A stretch of 64,000 nucleotides of DNA, taken from positions 1,629,501-1,693,500 of the forward strand of contig NZ_CP035490.1 of the NCBI RefSeq assembly GCF_004135205.1, written 5' to 3'. The translations under genes were made by a program, and so were the position numbers. The DNA comes from Hahella sp. KA22. GTDB lineage: Bacteria; Pseudomonadota; Gammaproteobacteria; Pseudomonadales; Oleiphilaceae. Positions 9,037-18,309 of the stretch are shown one piece after another. The notes below the pieces were generated by a model. The model was not told the origin of the DNA, did no database searches, and worked only from the letters and a program-made list of their open reading frames with translations. Numbering within the stretch: the first letter of the stretch is position 1; each line of letters opens with the position of its first letter.

Positions 9037-9507
9037 GTGCGGATAAAGCTAATCGCAGTGGGCGGTAAAATGCCTGGCTGGGTTGAGCAGGGTTATAACG
9101 AGTACGTTAAACGTATGCCTCGTGACATGCCCTTGCAGCTCATCGAAATCCCCATGCCCAGGCGTCAAAAGAACGCGGACCCGCAAAAGCTCAAGATCCA
9201 GGAAGGAGAGAGCATTTTGCAATCGCTGGGCTCCAGCGATCATGTCGTCGCATTGGAAGTCGAAGGCAAGCCATGGTCCACCCCTCAATTGTCTCAACAA
9301 ATGGAGCGCTGGCGTATGTCCGGACAGGATGTCGCTTTGCTGGTGGGGGGGCCGGACGGGTTGAGCGACGCGTGTCGAGCGAGAGCGAATCAGCAATGGT
9401 CGCTGTCGCCGCTGACGCTGCCGCATCCGTTGGTGCGGGTGCTGCTTGCAGAGCAGCTTTATCGAGCCTGGACCATATTGCAAGGACATCCTTACCACCG
9501 GGAGTAA
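9037..9507 (+). CDS. rlmH: 23S rRNA pseudouridine-1915 N3-methyltransferase
   Basis: A SPOUT-family (trefoil-knot) methyltransferase of 156 residues, usual for RlmH. It methylates pseudouridine 1915 in helix 69 of assembled ribosomes using SAM. The knot motif [17 protein letters not shown] and the C-terminal [16 protein letters not shown]...YHRE are present. Translation begins at a GTG giving [15 protein letters not shown], the expected N-terminus. The 289-base gap after it holds an A-rich stretch (9630-9690) but no supported gene. Confidence 0.97.
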   Translation: MRIKLIAVGGKMPGWVEQGYNEYVKRMPRDMPLQLIEIPMPRRQKNADPQKLKIQEGESILQSLGSSDHVVALEVEGKPWSTPQLSQQMERWRMSGQDVALLVGGPDGLSDACRARANQQWSLSPLTLPHPLVRVLLAEQLYRAWTILQGHPYHRE

Positions 9508-9796
9508 TCGCTATACGGGCGTCTGGCCTGACCGAGGGTGACAGCGGGCGGGTCGTATTGACGGCCCCGACCCTGAGCCTGATTCCAGACTGAAGACTGG
9601 GCATGGTCGCCTTTCAATCAAAGGAAGCTAAGGAAAAGGGAAAATAAAAGGTAAGTATGGGAAAAATGGAAAGATAGTAAGTACCGTCCTCGGATAGATA
9701 GGACTAAGATAATAGCGCCTGCGTCCGCGATCAGAATAATATCTACCTGCGGAGCCTGACATAACCAGCAACTGACGGTATTGACCACAAAAAACC

Positions 9797-11662
9797 ATGG
9801 CTTCTCGAGAGCTGAAAGACCACTTCCGCGAGCAACGCATTTTTTTCCAACGGGCCATTTGGGCTGCACTGGGGGTAATCGCCCTGAGTCTTGCGCTGTT
9901 CGCCCGCTATTACTACCTGCAAATCAATCAACACGAAGTCTACAAGACCCTTTCCGACCGCAACCGCATGCAATTGCAATCCATCACGCCCACCCGTGGC
10001 CTGATCTATGATCGCAACGGCGTATTGCTGGCGGATAATCAGCCCACATTTTCCCTCACGTTGGTGAAAGAGCGGACTAAAGACGTAGACGCCACCATCG
10101 CGGAACTGCAGGACATTCTTGAGATTACGGACGATGATGTGGAGTCGTTCCGAAAACGTATGGGGCAGCGTAGACGGCCTTATGAGTCTGTGACGTTGAA
10201 ATCGCGTCTGACGGAGGAGGAGATCGCTCGTATCGCCGTTAACCGACACCGGCTCGCGGGCGTTGAAGTCGAGGCGGAGTTGATCCGCTATTATCCGTTG
10301 AGCGACACCCTGGCTCATGTGCTGGGATATGTCGGCCGCATCAGTGAGCGCGAACTGAAACAAGTCGACCCCGCCAATTACAGCGGCACACAGTACTACG
10401 GCAAGCTTGGGGTGGAACGCCATTATGAGAGCCTGCTGCATGGCTCTGTTGGCTATCAGACGGTGGAGACTGACGCACGCGGTCGTGTGCTGAGAGTCCT
10501 TGATCGTGTTGCGCCAACCCCTGGCGCGGATATTTCCCTGTATCTGGACGTCAATTTGCAACGCGCAGCCATCGAAGCGCTGGATGGTCGGCGGGGCGCG
10601 GTTGTAGCGATAGAGCCTTCCACTGGCGGGATTCTTGCGCTGGTCAGCACGCCCAGTTTTGATCCCAACCTGTTTGTCACCGGCATCGACTCCGCGACCT
10701 ATAAAGCATTGCAGGACTCGCCGGATATTCCCCTTTTTAACCGCGCGCTGCGGGGACAGTATCCGCCTGGCTCCACCATTAAGCCGTTTCTTGGCCTGGC
10801 GGGATTGGACACGGAAACCATCAACGTCAATTCCCGGGTATGGGACCCAGGCTGGTATCAACTCAAAAACGATGACCGCAAGTATCGCGACTGGAAGCGC
10901 TCCGGCCATGGTTGGGTGGACCTCAACGCGTCCATCGAGCAGTCATGCGATGTTTTCTTCTATGACATGGCCTTCAAAATGGGGGTCGATAATATGTACG
11001 CCTACATGGCGCAGTTCGGCTTCGGCGAGCAGATGGTTTACGACATCGACGAGGCTCAGGACGGCATCTTGCCCTCACGGGAGTGGAAGCGCGCGGCGCG
11101 CCGGCTTCCCTGGTTCCCTGGCGACTCGTTGAATATGGGGATTGGCCAGGGCTTTATGCTTTCCACCCCCATGCAGTTAGCCACGGCGACGGCGGTTTTG
11201 GCCAATCGTGGCAAGTGGGTGCGTCCCCGTTTGATCAAGACCATCAATGAGAGTGAAGTGGCGGATATTGAGTCGCCTCCTGACGTCACGCTTAAGCAGG
11301 AGTGGTACTGGAACTATGTGATCAAAGCGATGGAAGGCGTCATGCACGGACGTCACGGCACCGCTCGCTCCAGTGGTAAGGACTCCACTTACAAAATGGC
11401 GGGGAAAACCGGAACGGCGCAGGTAATCGGCATCAAACAGAATGCTGTGTACGATGCGGAAGCCATCGCTGAACGTCATCGCGACCATGCCCTTTTTGTT
11501 GGGTTTGCGCCCGTGGATAATCCCAAAATCGCCGTAGCCGTATTAGTTGAAAACGGCGGGGGCGGCAGCGGTGCTGCGGCGCCAGTGGCGCGCAAGATGT
11601 TTGACGCTCACTTGGTTGGGCCCAAACTGGAGCCGGGGCAGATGCAGGCGGCTTCGCCCTGA
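9797..11662 (+). CDS. mrdA: Penicillin-binding protein 2 (elongasome transpeptidase)
   Basis: Class B PBP of 621 residues that cross-links peptidoglycan during rod-shaped elongation, with RodA as its glycosyltransferase partner. It has one N-terminal membrane anchor (~20-42), a dimerisation domain (TRGLIYDRNGVLLADNQPTF), and a transpeptidase domain. Ser326 and Lys329 are in PPGSTIKP, followed by an SCD-type motif (EQSCDVFFYDMA) and KTGTAQ. The start ATG at 9797 gives a normal PBP2 N-terminus. rodA begins 98 bases downstream. Confidence 0.97.
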   Translation: MASRELKDHFREQRIFFQRAIWAALGVIALSLALFARYYYLQINQHEVYKTLSDRNRMQLQSITPTRGLIYDRNGVLLADNQPTFSLTLVKERTKDVDATIAELQDILEITDDDVESFRKRMGQRRRPYESVTLKSRLTEEEIARIAVNRHRLAGVEVEAELIRYYPLSDTLAHVLGYVGRISERELKQVDPANYSGTQYYGKLGVERHYESLLHGSVGYQTVETDARGRVLRVLDRVAPTPGADISLYLDVNLQRAAIEALDGRRGAVVAIEPSTGGILALVSTPSFDPNLFVTGIDSATYKALQDSPDIPLFNRALRGQYPPGSTIKPFLGLAGLDTETINVNSRVWDPGWYQLKNDDRKYRDWKRSGHGWVDLNASIEQSCDVFFYDMAFKMGVDNMYAYMAQFGFGEQMVYDIDEAQDGILPSREWKRAARRLPWFPGDSLNMGIGQGFMLSTPMQLATATAVLANRGKWVRPRLIKTINESEVADIESPPDVTLKQEWYWNYVIKAMEGVMHGRHGTARSSGKDSTYKMAGKTGTAQVIGIKQNAVYDAEAIAERHRDHALFVGFAPVDNPKIAVAVLVENGGGGSGAAAPVARKMFDAHLVGPKLEPGQMQAASP

Positions 11663-11760
11663 ACTAGATTTGTATTGATGCGCGGGCGGGTCCCGTTGCG
11701 ACTATTACTATAAACATTCGCCCCGGCCAGAGTCGGGCGACGCAGATCGATACTTGGGAT

Positions 11761-12912
11761 ATGAAAAGCAGCGATTTCGTAAGGCAGTTACCCGGCGGTG
11801 AGGCGCATTTCAGTCGACCTCGCACGCTCGCCAGCATTCTTCACATCGACGTTCCGCTATTCACTTTGCTGCTGACTCTGGTGCTTGGCGGTTTGTTCGT
11901 GCTGTATAGCGGCAGTGAAAAAAGCATGTCTGATGTAGCCAGGCAAGGCATTCACTTCGCTGTCGCCTCTTCTTTGATGCTGATTCTGGCTCGATTTGAT
12001 CCACAAGTATTTCGCCGCTGGGCCCCTTGGGTATTTTTTCTTGGACTGGCTGGCCTGGTGGCGGTATTGGTGTTCGGCAGCGACGCTAAGGGCGCGCAGC
12101 GCTGGCTGAAAATTCCTGGCGTCGGTGTACGGGTGCAGCCATCGGAATTCATGAAACTGGCGGTGCCGATGATGGTGGCCTGGTATCTGTCAGATCGTAT
12201 TCTGCCCCCGTCCTTCAAACATATTATCGGGGCGCTGATCATTATCTTTGTCCCCGCCGCTTTGATCGCCAAGCAGCCTGACCTGGGAACGGCGATTTTG
12301 ATCGCCGCGTCCGGCGTTTTTGTGCTGTTATTCGCAGGACTTGGTCTGCGTTGGATTCTTGGCTGCCTGGCGGGCGTCGCGGCGCTGGCGCCGGCGATGT
12401 GGTTTTTCGTCATGCACGACTACCAAAAGCAGCGGGTGTTGACGTTCCTTGATCCCGAGTCGGACCCTCTGCGCACAGGCTGGAATATCATTCAGTCCAA
12501 AACGGCGATAGGCTCAGGCGGCTTTGGCGGTAAAGGCTGGCTGGAAGGCACTCAATCCCACCTGGACTTCCTGCCTGAGAGCCACACGGACTTTATTATC
12601 GCCGTGCTGGCGGAGGAGTTCGGTTATATCGGCGTGGCCTGTATTCTTACGCTGTATATGATGATTATCGGTCGTGGGCTGTATATCGCGGCTAACGGCC
12701 AGGATACGTTTTCCCGTCTACTGGCGGGATCGCTGATCATGACGTTCTTCGTTTATGTTTTCGTCAATATGGGCATGGTGAGCGGCATTCTGCCGGTCGT
12801 TGGCGTGCCCTTGCCATTGGTCAGTTATGGCGGTACGTCCGTGCTTACCTTGATGGCGTCGTTCGGCATACTGATGTCGATCCATACTCATAAGAAAATG
12901 CTGTCCAGATAA
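11761..12912 (+). CDS. rodA: Rod-shape-determining peptidoglycan glycosyltransferase RodA
   Basis: SEDS-family polymerase of lipid II with about ten membrane segments across 383 residues; it works with PBP2 in the elongasome. The SEDS signatures are visible: WLKIPGVGVRVQPSEFMKL, DFIIAVLAEEFG (the catalytic-region acidic residues) and GVPLPLVSYGGTSVL. It is followed closely by mltB, whose ribosome-binding site begins at 12918. mrdA-rodA-mltB-rlpA-dacA is the known Pseudomonas-type order. Confidence 0.97.
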   Translation: MKSSDFVRQLPGGEAHFSRPRTLASILHIDVPLFTLLLTLVLGGLFVLYSGSEKSMSDVARQGIHFAVASSLMLILARFDPQVFRRWAPWVFFLGLAGLVAVLVFGSDAKGAQRWLKIPGVGVRVQPSEFMKLAVPMMVAWYLSDRILPPSFKHIIGALIIIFVPAALIAKQPDLGTAILIAASGVFVLLFAGLGLRWILGCLAGVAALAPAMWFFVMHDYQKQRVLTFLDPESDPLRTGWNIIQSKTAIGSGGFGGKGWLEGTQSHLDFLPESHTDFIIAVLAEEFGYIGVACILTLYMMIIGRGLYIAANGQDTFSRLLAGSLIMTFFVYVFVNMGMVSGILPVVGVPLPLVSYGGTSVLTLMASFGILMSIHTHKKMLSR

Positions 12913-12931
12913 ACTCACGAGGAGGTTCTGC

Positions 12932-14023
12932 GTGGCCGGACTTTCTCCGAGACGAAGGGGATCTATGCAATCCTGGAATGACATACCGCAAAGAATAAAA
13001 AAGTCTGCGCTGGCGATGCTTGTATTCGGCGCGTTGGGAGCAGGCGCGGCGAATGCGGCGGAAGAAAGCGTCGCGTATAAGACTCACTCCGAAGCCAAAA
13101 AGTTTATCGCCAGCATGGCGACGAAGCATGGCTTTGATAAGGCGCAGCTGCAGCAGATTTTCTCAGGCGCGGAGAAAAAGCAGGACATTATCGACGCTAT
13201 GAAGCGGCCGGCGGAGAAAGTGCTGGAATGGAAGGATTATCGCCGGATATTTCTCACCGACCAGCGCATTGCCGGCGGTAAGGAGTTCATGAAGGAGAAC
13301 AAGGATGCGTTGATCCGGGCGGAAGCGGAATATGGCGTCCCCGCGCAGGTCATCACGGCGATTATTGGCGTGGAAACTCTGTATGGTCGCCATAAGGGAC
13401 GCTACCGGGTTATTGACGCTTTATCTACGCTGGCGTTTGATTATCCGCCGCGCAGCAAATTCTTCCGCAGTGAGCTGGAGCAATATCTGTTGCTCGGTCG
13501 GGAGCAAGGCTTCGATGTCATGAGCCTGACCGGCTCCTACGCGGGCGCAATGGGGTATGGGCAGTTTATACCTAGCAGTTACCGCAGCTATGCCGTTGAT
13601 TTTAATGACGATAAGATTGCTGATATTCTGACTGACAAAACGGATGCGATTGGCAGCGTGGCCAACTATCTGGCGCGGCATGGCTGGCGTCAGGGGGAAG
13701 GCGTGGCGATGCAGGTCGAGATGGAGAAAGCGCCGCCTGCATCGTTATTGCCGAAGAAGCAGAAGCCGGCGCAAAGCGTCGGTAAATTGAAAAAGGCGGG
13801 AGTGCCCGTCCCTGAGTCATTGGATGATAAAACTCGCGCCAGACTGATGGCGCTGGAGGCGGAATCCGGCAAGGAATATTGGCTGGGACTACAGAATTTT
13901 TATGTGATAACCCGCTATAACCACAGCGATTTATACGCCATGGCGGTGTTCCAACTCAGTGAGGCGATACGAAACGATGATTCGAGCAATACGGACGGGC
14001 CAGCGGACGCGACTGGGGCTTAA
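12932..14023 (+). CDS. mltB: Membrane-bound lytic murein transglycosylase B
   Basis: Cleaves the MurNAc-GlcNAc bond in peptidoglycan, leaving 1,6-anhydro ends, in the periplasm. Family 3 lytic transglycosylase signs: catalytic Glu148 in IIGVETLYGRHKGRYRVIDAL, and GSYAGAMGYGQFIPSSYR. The GTG at 12932 has an excellent GAGGAGG six bases upstream; an ATG at 12965 with AAGGGGA is an alternative that would give a tidier signal peptide. The signal peptide ends near GAANAA. No lipobox cysteine is seen, so the protein is probably soluble periplasmic (SltB/MltB-like) rather than lipid-anchored. Its end overlaps rlpA by 47 bases. Confidence 0.93.
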   Translation: MAGLSPRRRGSMQSWNDIPQRIKKSALAMLVFGALGAGAANAAEESVAYKTHSEAKKFIASMATKHGFDKAQLQQIFSGAEKKQDIIDAMKRPAEKVLEWKDYRRIFLTDQRIAGGKEFMKENKDALIRAEAEYGVPAQVITAIIGVETLYGRHKGRYRVIDALSTLAFDYPPRSKFFRSELEQYLLLGREQGFDVMSLTGSYAGAMGYGQFIPSSYRSYAVDFNDDKIADILTDKTDAIGSVANYLARHGWRQGEGVAMQVEMEKAPPASLLPKKQKPAQSVGKLKKAGVPVPESLDDKTRARLMALEAESGKEYWLGLQNFYVITRYNHSDLYAMAVFQLSEAIRNDDSSNTDGPADATGA

Positions 14024-14873
14024 CGCCCTGGCGTTGCTGATGGTCCTGTTGGCGGCGGGGTGCTCCACGACGCCTTCCTCCCGCTATCATATTCAGAACG
14101 ACCGGGGACCGGACGGCGATGTGGACCTGAGCCACTTGAAAGAGCCGACTCCCCGTAAAGAGCCGCGTAGTCGAGGCGGTAACAAAAGCCCTTATTCTGT
14201 TTGGGGTAAAACCTATTACGTAATGAACACCAGCGACGGCTATGCGGAAGAAGGCGTGGCTTCCTGGTATGGGACAAAGTTTCACGGCTATAAGACGTCC
14301 AACGGCGAAACATACAACATGTATGACTACACCGCCGCCCATAAAAGCCTGCCTTTGCCTACCTATGTACGGGTGACCAATCTGGAAAATGGCCGCAGCG
14401 TGATCGTGCGAGTGAATGATCGGGGTCCGTTCCATGGCGGTAGATTGATTGATTTATCCTACGCGGCGGCGAAAAAGCTGGGTTATGACAAGAAAGGCAC
14501 CGCCCGCGTAAGAGTGGAAGTGGTGACGGAAGCCACGACGCCCGCCCAGGTGGCGCATGCTGCGACTTCCAAGCCCGTTGTGACGTCTGCTCCGACGCCA
14601 ACGCCAACTAATTCGGGTGCAGCTCAAGGATATTTTCTGCAGGTGGGAGCGTTTAGCACGGAACTGGGGGCGATCAAGGTGCGCAACCACATCAGCTCAC
14701 TGCTGGATGCGCCAGTTTTTGTCAGCAAACCGGAAACAGATTCGATCTATCGGGTGAGAGTAGGGCCGTTCGTAAAAGAGGAAGAAGCCGCTCGTTTTCT
14801 GGATATTCTGCAGCGCGCGGCCTATCCGGAAACCATGCTGATCAAGCGGTCGCTGAATAATCCCAGCATTTGA
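13977..14873 (+). CDS. rlpA: Septal-ring lipoprotein RlpA with SPOR domain
   Basis: A 298-residue lipoprotein. The signal sequence ends in the lipobox LLAAGCS, predicting an outer-membrane anchor. The double-psi beta-barrel domain (~75-165) has GVASWYGTKFHGYKTSNGE and RVNDRGPFHGGRLIDLS, with the Asp/His of the lytic transglycosylase active site found in Pseudomonas RlpA. A Thr/Pro/Ala-rich linker leads to a C-terminal SPOR domain (~220-298; YFLQVGAFSTELGA) that binds denuded glycans at division sites. I chose ATG 13977 over GTG 13959 because GAGG lies ~10 bases before it. The long overlap with mltB suggests coupled translation of two glycan-cleaving enzymes. Confidence 0.95.
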   Translation: MIRAIRTGQRTRLGLNALALLMVLLAAGCSTTPSSRYHIQNDRGPDGDVDLSHLKEPTPRKEPRSRGGNKSPYSVWGKTYYVMNTSDGYAEEGVASWYGTKFHGYKTSNGETYNMYDYTAAHKSLPLPTYVRVTNLENGRSVIVRVNDRGPFHGGRLIDLSYAAAKKLGYDKKGTARVRVEVVTEATTPAQVAHAATSKPVVTSAPTPTPTNSGAAQGYFLQVGAFSTELGAIKVRNHISSLLDAPVFVSKPETDSIYRVRVGPFVKEEEAARFLDILQRAAYPETMLIKRSLNNPSI

Positions 14874-14920
14874 ACGCAGGGTTACGGGTTACCGCAAGTT
14901 AATGCGACAGAGTTTCAGTT

Positions 14921-14950
14921 CGGGGTGAATTAACCCCGGCTTTCCGTTAC
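14921..14950 (+). terminator. Weak stem-loop after rlpA
   Basis: CGGGGT (14921-14926) pairs with ACCCCG (14933-14938) around a six-base loop and is followed by GCTTTCCGTT, only a poor T-tract. It lies in the 140-base rlpA-dacA gap and may cause partial termination. Confidence 0.35.
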
Positions 14951-15013
14951 TATTCAGCAGCAAAACCGCGACCTAATCACACACAAATCCAAGTAAAAGC
15001 CAGAGAACCAATC

Positions 15014-16174
15014 ATGTCATTACCAAGGATGCGAGTTTATATTGCATTTTTCCTGTGCTGGGCCGTCAGCGCAGCCTGGGCGGACCAAGCTTCCCTGATT
15101 CCTTCGGCTCCGCAAATCGCAGCCTCTTCGTATATCCTGATGGACGCTGAAAGCGGCGCCATTATCGTTGAGAACAATTCTGAAGAACGTCTTCCCCCCG
15201 CCAGCTTGACCAAGATGATGACGTCTTACGTGCTGGATTACGAAGTTAATCAGGGCAACGTCAATTTCAACGATGAAGCGCCGATCAGCGTAAAAGCCTG
15301 GAAGACCGGCGGTTCTAAAATGTTCGTGCGCGAGGGCACCAGCGTTCGTCTGGGTGATTTGATCAAGGGCATTATCATTCAGTCCGGCAACGACGCCAGC
15401 GTCGCCGTTGCGGAGTTTCTCGCCGGCAGTGAAGACGCGTTTGCTTCCATGATGAATCAGCACGCGCAGCGTCTGGGCATGAGCAACACCAATTTTGAAA
15501 ACGCCACGGGGTTGCCTTCGGAGAATCATTACTCCTCCGCGCATGACTTGGCGAAATTAGCGAAAGCGATTATCAACGACTTTCCTAAGCAGTATCCGAT
15601 ATATTCTGAAAAATACTTTACTTACAACAATATCCGTCAGCCGAACCGCAACCTGTTGCTGTGGCGCGACAAGTCCGTGGACGGTCTGAAAACCGGTCAT
15701 ACGGAAGAAGCGGGATTCTGTCTGGTGTCTTCCGCCGTGCGTGACGGCATGCGTCTGATCAGTGTGGTGATGGGCACCAAGAGTGAAGAAGCCCGTGCTC
15801 GCGAGACGCTGAAGCTGCTGAACTATGGTTTCCGTTATTTTGAAACTCATAAGCTGTACTCCGCCGGGCAAAAACTGGTGGACAGCGACATTTGGGCCGG
15901 TTCCGCCGATACGGTTCCACTTGGCCTGAGCAAAGAAATTGTGGTGACTATTCCACGCGGCAAGAAAGACGCGCTGGAAGCCACTGTTGATATCGACAAG
16001 ACGATTAAGGCTCCGATAGAAGTGGGCGCGGAGCTGGGCAAGCTAACTGTTAAGCTGAACGGCGAGTTGCTGCTGGAAAAACCGGTGGTGGCCCTGGAAG
16101 CGGTTGAAGAGGCTGGCTTCTTCAAGCGTATCTGGCATGCTATCGTGCTGTTCTTTATGGGATTATTTGAATAA
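15014..16174 (+). CDS. dacA: D-alanyl-D-alanine carboxypeptidase (PBP5/6 type)
   Basis: Removes the terminal D-Ala of pentapeptide stems in the periplasm, limiting cross-linking. The 386-residue protein has a signal peptide (cut after ~AWA), Ser64-x-x-Lys67 in PPASLTKMMT, SGN in IIQSGNDASVA, and KTG in VDGLKTGHTEEAGF. A C-terminal beta domain (~290-370) and a terminal amphipathic hydrophobic helix (residues ~370-386) serve as the membrane anchor. The position after rlpA and before ybeD matches E. coli. An intrinsic terminator follows. Confidence 0.96.
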   Translation: MSLPRMRVYIAFFLCWAVSAAWADQASLIPSAPQIAASSYILMDAESGAIIVENNSEERLPPASLTKMMTSYVLDYEVNQGNVNFNDEAPISVKAWKTGGSKMFVREGTSVRLGDLIKGIIIQSGNDASVAVAEFLAGSEDAFASMMNQHAQRLGMSNTNFENATGLPSENHYSSAHDLAKLAKAIINDFPKQYPIYSEKYFTYNNIRQPNRNLLLWRDKSVDGLKTGHTEEAGFCLVSSAVRDGMRLISVVMGTKSEEARARETLKLLNYGFRYFETHKLYSAGQKLVDSDIWAGSADTVPLGLSKEIVVTIPRGKKDALEATVDIDKTIKAPIEVGAELGKLTVKLNGELLLEKPVVALEAVEEAGFFKRIWHAIVLFFMGLFE

Positions 16175-16232
16175 GCGCAAACGCCGGGACAAGGGCGAGC
16201 CAAAACGCCCTGTAAAAGCGTATAATAAGCAG

Positions 16233-16273
16233 ACCTCTGGCCGCGCGGCGACCAGAGGTTTTGTTCATTTTTA
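16233..16273 (+). terminator. Rho-independent terminator after dacA
   Basis: ACCTCTGG (16233-16240) pairs perfectly with CCAGAGGT (16252-16259), with an 11-base GC-rich loop that can itself pair. TTTTGTTCATTTTT follows. This is a good + strand terminator separating the peptidoglycan genes from ybeD-lipB-lipA. Confidence 0.85.
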
Positions 16274-16313
16274 ACCCAGGCGGTTTGTCTTGGTTGTTGT
16301 TAAAGGTGCTCTC

Positions 16314-16589
16314 ATGACCGATAGCCAAAAAGAGGCTCCCAAAATTGAATTTCCCTGCGACTATCCGTTGAAAGTCATCGGTGTGGCGGGGCCTGATTTT
16401 CAGGAAACCGTGGCGACAATTGTACGCGCTCATGCGCCTGAGTTTGATGCGTCTTCGATTGACGTACTCGACAGTCGCAACGGTAAATATCTTTCCTTGC
16501 GTTTCAGTATTCAGGCCCAGAGCGAAGAGCATATTCGTCGTCTGTTTCTGGATCTGAAAGCACATAGCGCTGTGCAAATGGTGCTGTAA
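16314..16589 (+). CDS. ybeD: DUF493 family protein YbeD
   Basis: A 91-residue protein of the UPF0250/DUF493 family with an ACT-like fold: YPLKVIGVAGPDFQETV and LSLRFSIQAQSEEHIRRLF. Its place directly upstream of lipB is conserved from E. coli to Pseudomonas. A link to lipoate metabolism is therefore suspected but unproven. The frame opens at 16290; ATG 16314 has AAAGGTG five bases upstream and gives the standard start MTDSQK. Confidence 0.94.
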   Translation: MTDSQKEAPKIEFPCDYPLKVIGVAGPDFQETVATIVRAHAPEFDASSIDVLDSRNGKYLSLRFSIQAQSEEHIRRLFLDLKAHSAVQMVL

Positions 16590-16595
16590 ACAGTG

Positions 16596-17285
16596 ATGCA
16601 GCAGGGCTCTGTCGAGATGGAAACCGTGACGTCGACGCAGACGCTGATTGTGCGGCGTTTTAGTCTGATGCCTTATGAGCCGGTTTGGCGGGCGATGCAG
16701 GACTTTACTCAGCAGCGCGACGCTGAGACCACCGACGAAGTCTGGCTGTTGCAGCATGAACCTGTATTCACCCAGGGACAGGCTGGCGACGCCGAGCATG
16801 TATTGTTTCCCGGCGATATCCCGGTTGTGCAGGTGGATCGCGGCGGCCAGGTGACTTACCACGGTCCCGGCCAACTAATGGTGTATTTACTTTTGGATCT
16901 GCGGCGTCTCAAAATGGGCGCCCGAGATCTGGTGACAATGATCGAGAACACGCTGGTGGATACGTTGGCGGGTTATGGGATAGAAGCCCATGCTCGCAAA
17001 GATGCGCCCGGCGTGTATGTGGGAGACGCCAAAATAGCGTCCCTGGGGTTGAGAATTCGACGCGGCTCCTCTTTCCATGGTCTGGCCTTGAATGTGGATA
17101 TGGATCTGGAGCCTTTTTTGCGCATTAATCCCTGCGGCTATCAGGGATTGCGAATGACGCAGATAAAAGAATTCGTACCGGATGTGAGCTGGGCATCAGT
17201 CGCCGATGCGTGGCTGAGCCAATTTGTCCGCGTAGCGGGCTTCCAATCAGTTGTAGAGCAGAGAGGGTTACCCGGAGATGAGTGA
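16596..17285 (+). CDS. lipB: Octanoyl-[ACP]:protein N-octanoyltransferase
   Basis: Moves octanoate from acyl carrier protein to lipoyl domains of dehydrogenase complexes. [18 protein letters not shown] is the family signature, the catalytic Lys is in [12 protein letters not shown], and the catalytic Cys in [10 protein letters not shown]. The length of ~229 residues is normal. GTG 16593 and ATG 16617 are alternative starts. The last eight bases overlap lipA, so the two are probably translated together. Confidence 0.96.
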   Translation: MQQGSVEMETVTSTQTLIVRRFSLMPYEPVWRAMQDFTQQRDAETTDEVWLLQHEPVFTQGQAGDAEHVLFPGDIPVVQVDRGGQVTYHGPGQLMVYLLLDLRRLKMGARDLVTMIENTLVDTLAGYGIEAHARKDAPGVYVGDAKIASLGLRIRRGSSFHGLALNVDMDLEPFLRINPCGYQGLRMTQIKEFVPDVSWASVADAWLSQFVRVAGFQSVVEQRGLPGDE

Positions 17286-18276
17286 AACCAACGTACAAGG
17301 TTCTCTGGCTGAGACGCCGAAAGCGGCGGTCAAGCGGGTGGAGCAGGGCGTCAAACTGCGCGGTTACGATAAAGTATCCCGCAATCCCGTCAAGATTATC
17401 GCTACTGACGCTGTGCCCAGAAAACCGGACTGGATTCGGGTGCGGCTGTCCTCTTCCCCCAGTGTGGAAGCCATCAAGCAAAAGCTGCGCAAGCTGAATC
17501 TGCACTCTGTCTGCGAAGAAGCCTCCTGCCCTAACCTGAGCGAGTGCTTCAGCCATGGCACCGCTACTTTCATGATCATGGGCGACATCTGTACGCGCCG
17601 TTGTCCTTTCTGTGACGTGGCCCATGGCCGTCCCAACGCGCTGGACGAAAACGAGCCGACGCATCTGGCGCAAGCCATTGCTGAAATGAATCTCAAGTAC
17701 GTGGTCATCACCTCTGTAGACCGTGACGATTTGCGTGACGGCGGCGCAGGGCACTTCGCCAAGTGCATCAGCGAATCCCGCAAATACAGCCCAAATCTGA
17801 AAATCGAAGTGCTGGTGCCTGACTTCCGTGGTCGCATGGACGTGGCGCTGGATATTCTGCGTGAGTCTCCGCCTGACGTTTTCAACCATAACCTGGAGAC
17901 GGTGCCCCGTTTGTACAAGCAGGCGCGTCCTGGCGCTGATTACGCGTGGTCGTTGCTGTTGTTGAAACGTTTCAAAGAAGCGGCGCCGGATGTGCCGACC
18001 AAATCCGGCCTGATGCTGGGTATTGGCGAAGAAATCGAAGAAGTTAAGCAGGTCATGAGAGATCTGCGCGCGCACAATACTGATATGCTGACCTTGGGCC
18101 AGTACCTGGCGCCTTCCAAAGACCACTTGCCGGTCGTGCGTTTCGTGCATCCTGATGAGTTCAAGGAACTGGCGGATTACGGTTACGAAATCGGCTTTAA
18201 GCAAGTGGCGAGCGGCCCGTTGGTGAGATCTTCCTATCACGCGGACAAGCAGGCCGCTGGCGAGAAAATCTCCTGA
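17278..18276 (+). CDS. lipA: Lipoyl synthase
   Basis: Radical-SAM enzyme that inserts two sulphurs into protein-bound octanoyl chains. It carries both iron-sulphur cluster motifs: the auxiliary cluster cysteines in [13 protein letters not shown] and the radical-SAM CxxxCxxC in [10 protein letters not shown]. The C-terminal conserved serine of the family is in [10 protein letters not shown]. At 332 residues it is typical. The ATG is preceded by AGAGGG and GGAG. Confidence 0.98.
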   Translation: MSETNVQGSLAETPKAAVKRVEQGVKLRGYDKVSRNPVKIIATDAVPRKPDWIRVRLSSSPSVEAIKQKLRKLNLHSVCEEASCPNLSECFSHGTATFMIMGDICTRRCPFCDVAHGRPNALDENEPTHLAQAIAEMNLKYVVITSVDRDDLRDGGAGHFAKCISESRKYSPNLKIEVLVPDFRGRMDVALDILRESPPDVFNHNLETVPRLYKQARPGADYAWSLLLLKRFKEAAPDVPTKSGLMLGIGEEIEEVKQVMRDLRAHNTDMLTLGQYLAPSKDHLPVVRFVHPDEFKELADYGYEIGFKQVASGPLVRSSYHADKQAAGEKIS

Positions 18277-18309
18277 CGCGAAACTTTTAAAGGGAATATT
18301 GAATGCGGC

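Noticed and set aside
9743-10909. 388-codon minus-strand frame opposite mrdA
   Set aside because: Shadow of PBP2; no domain and no ribosome-binding site.
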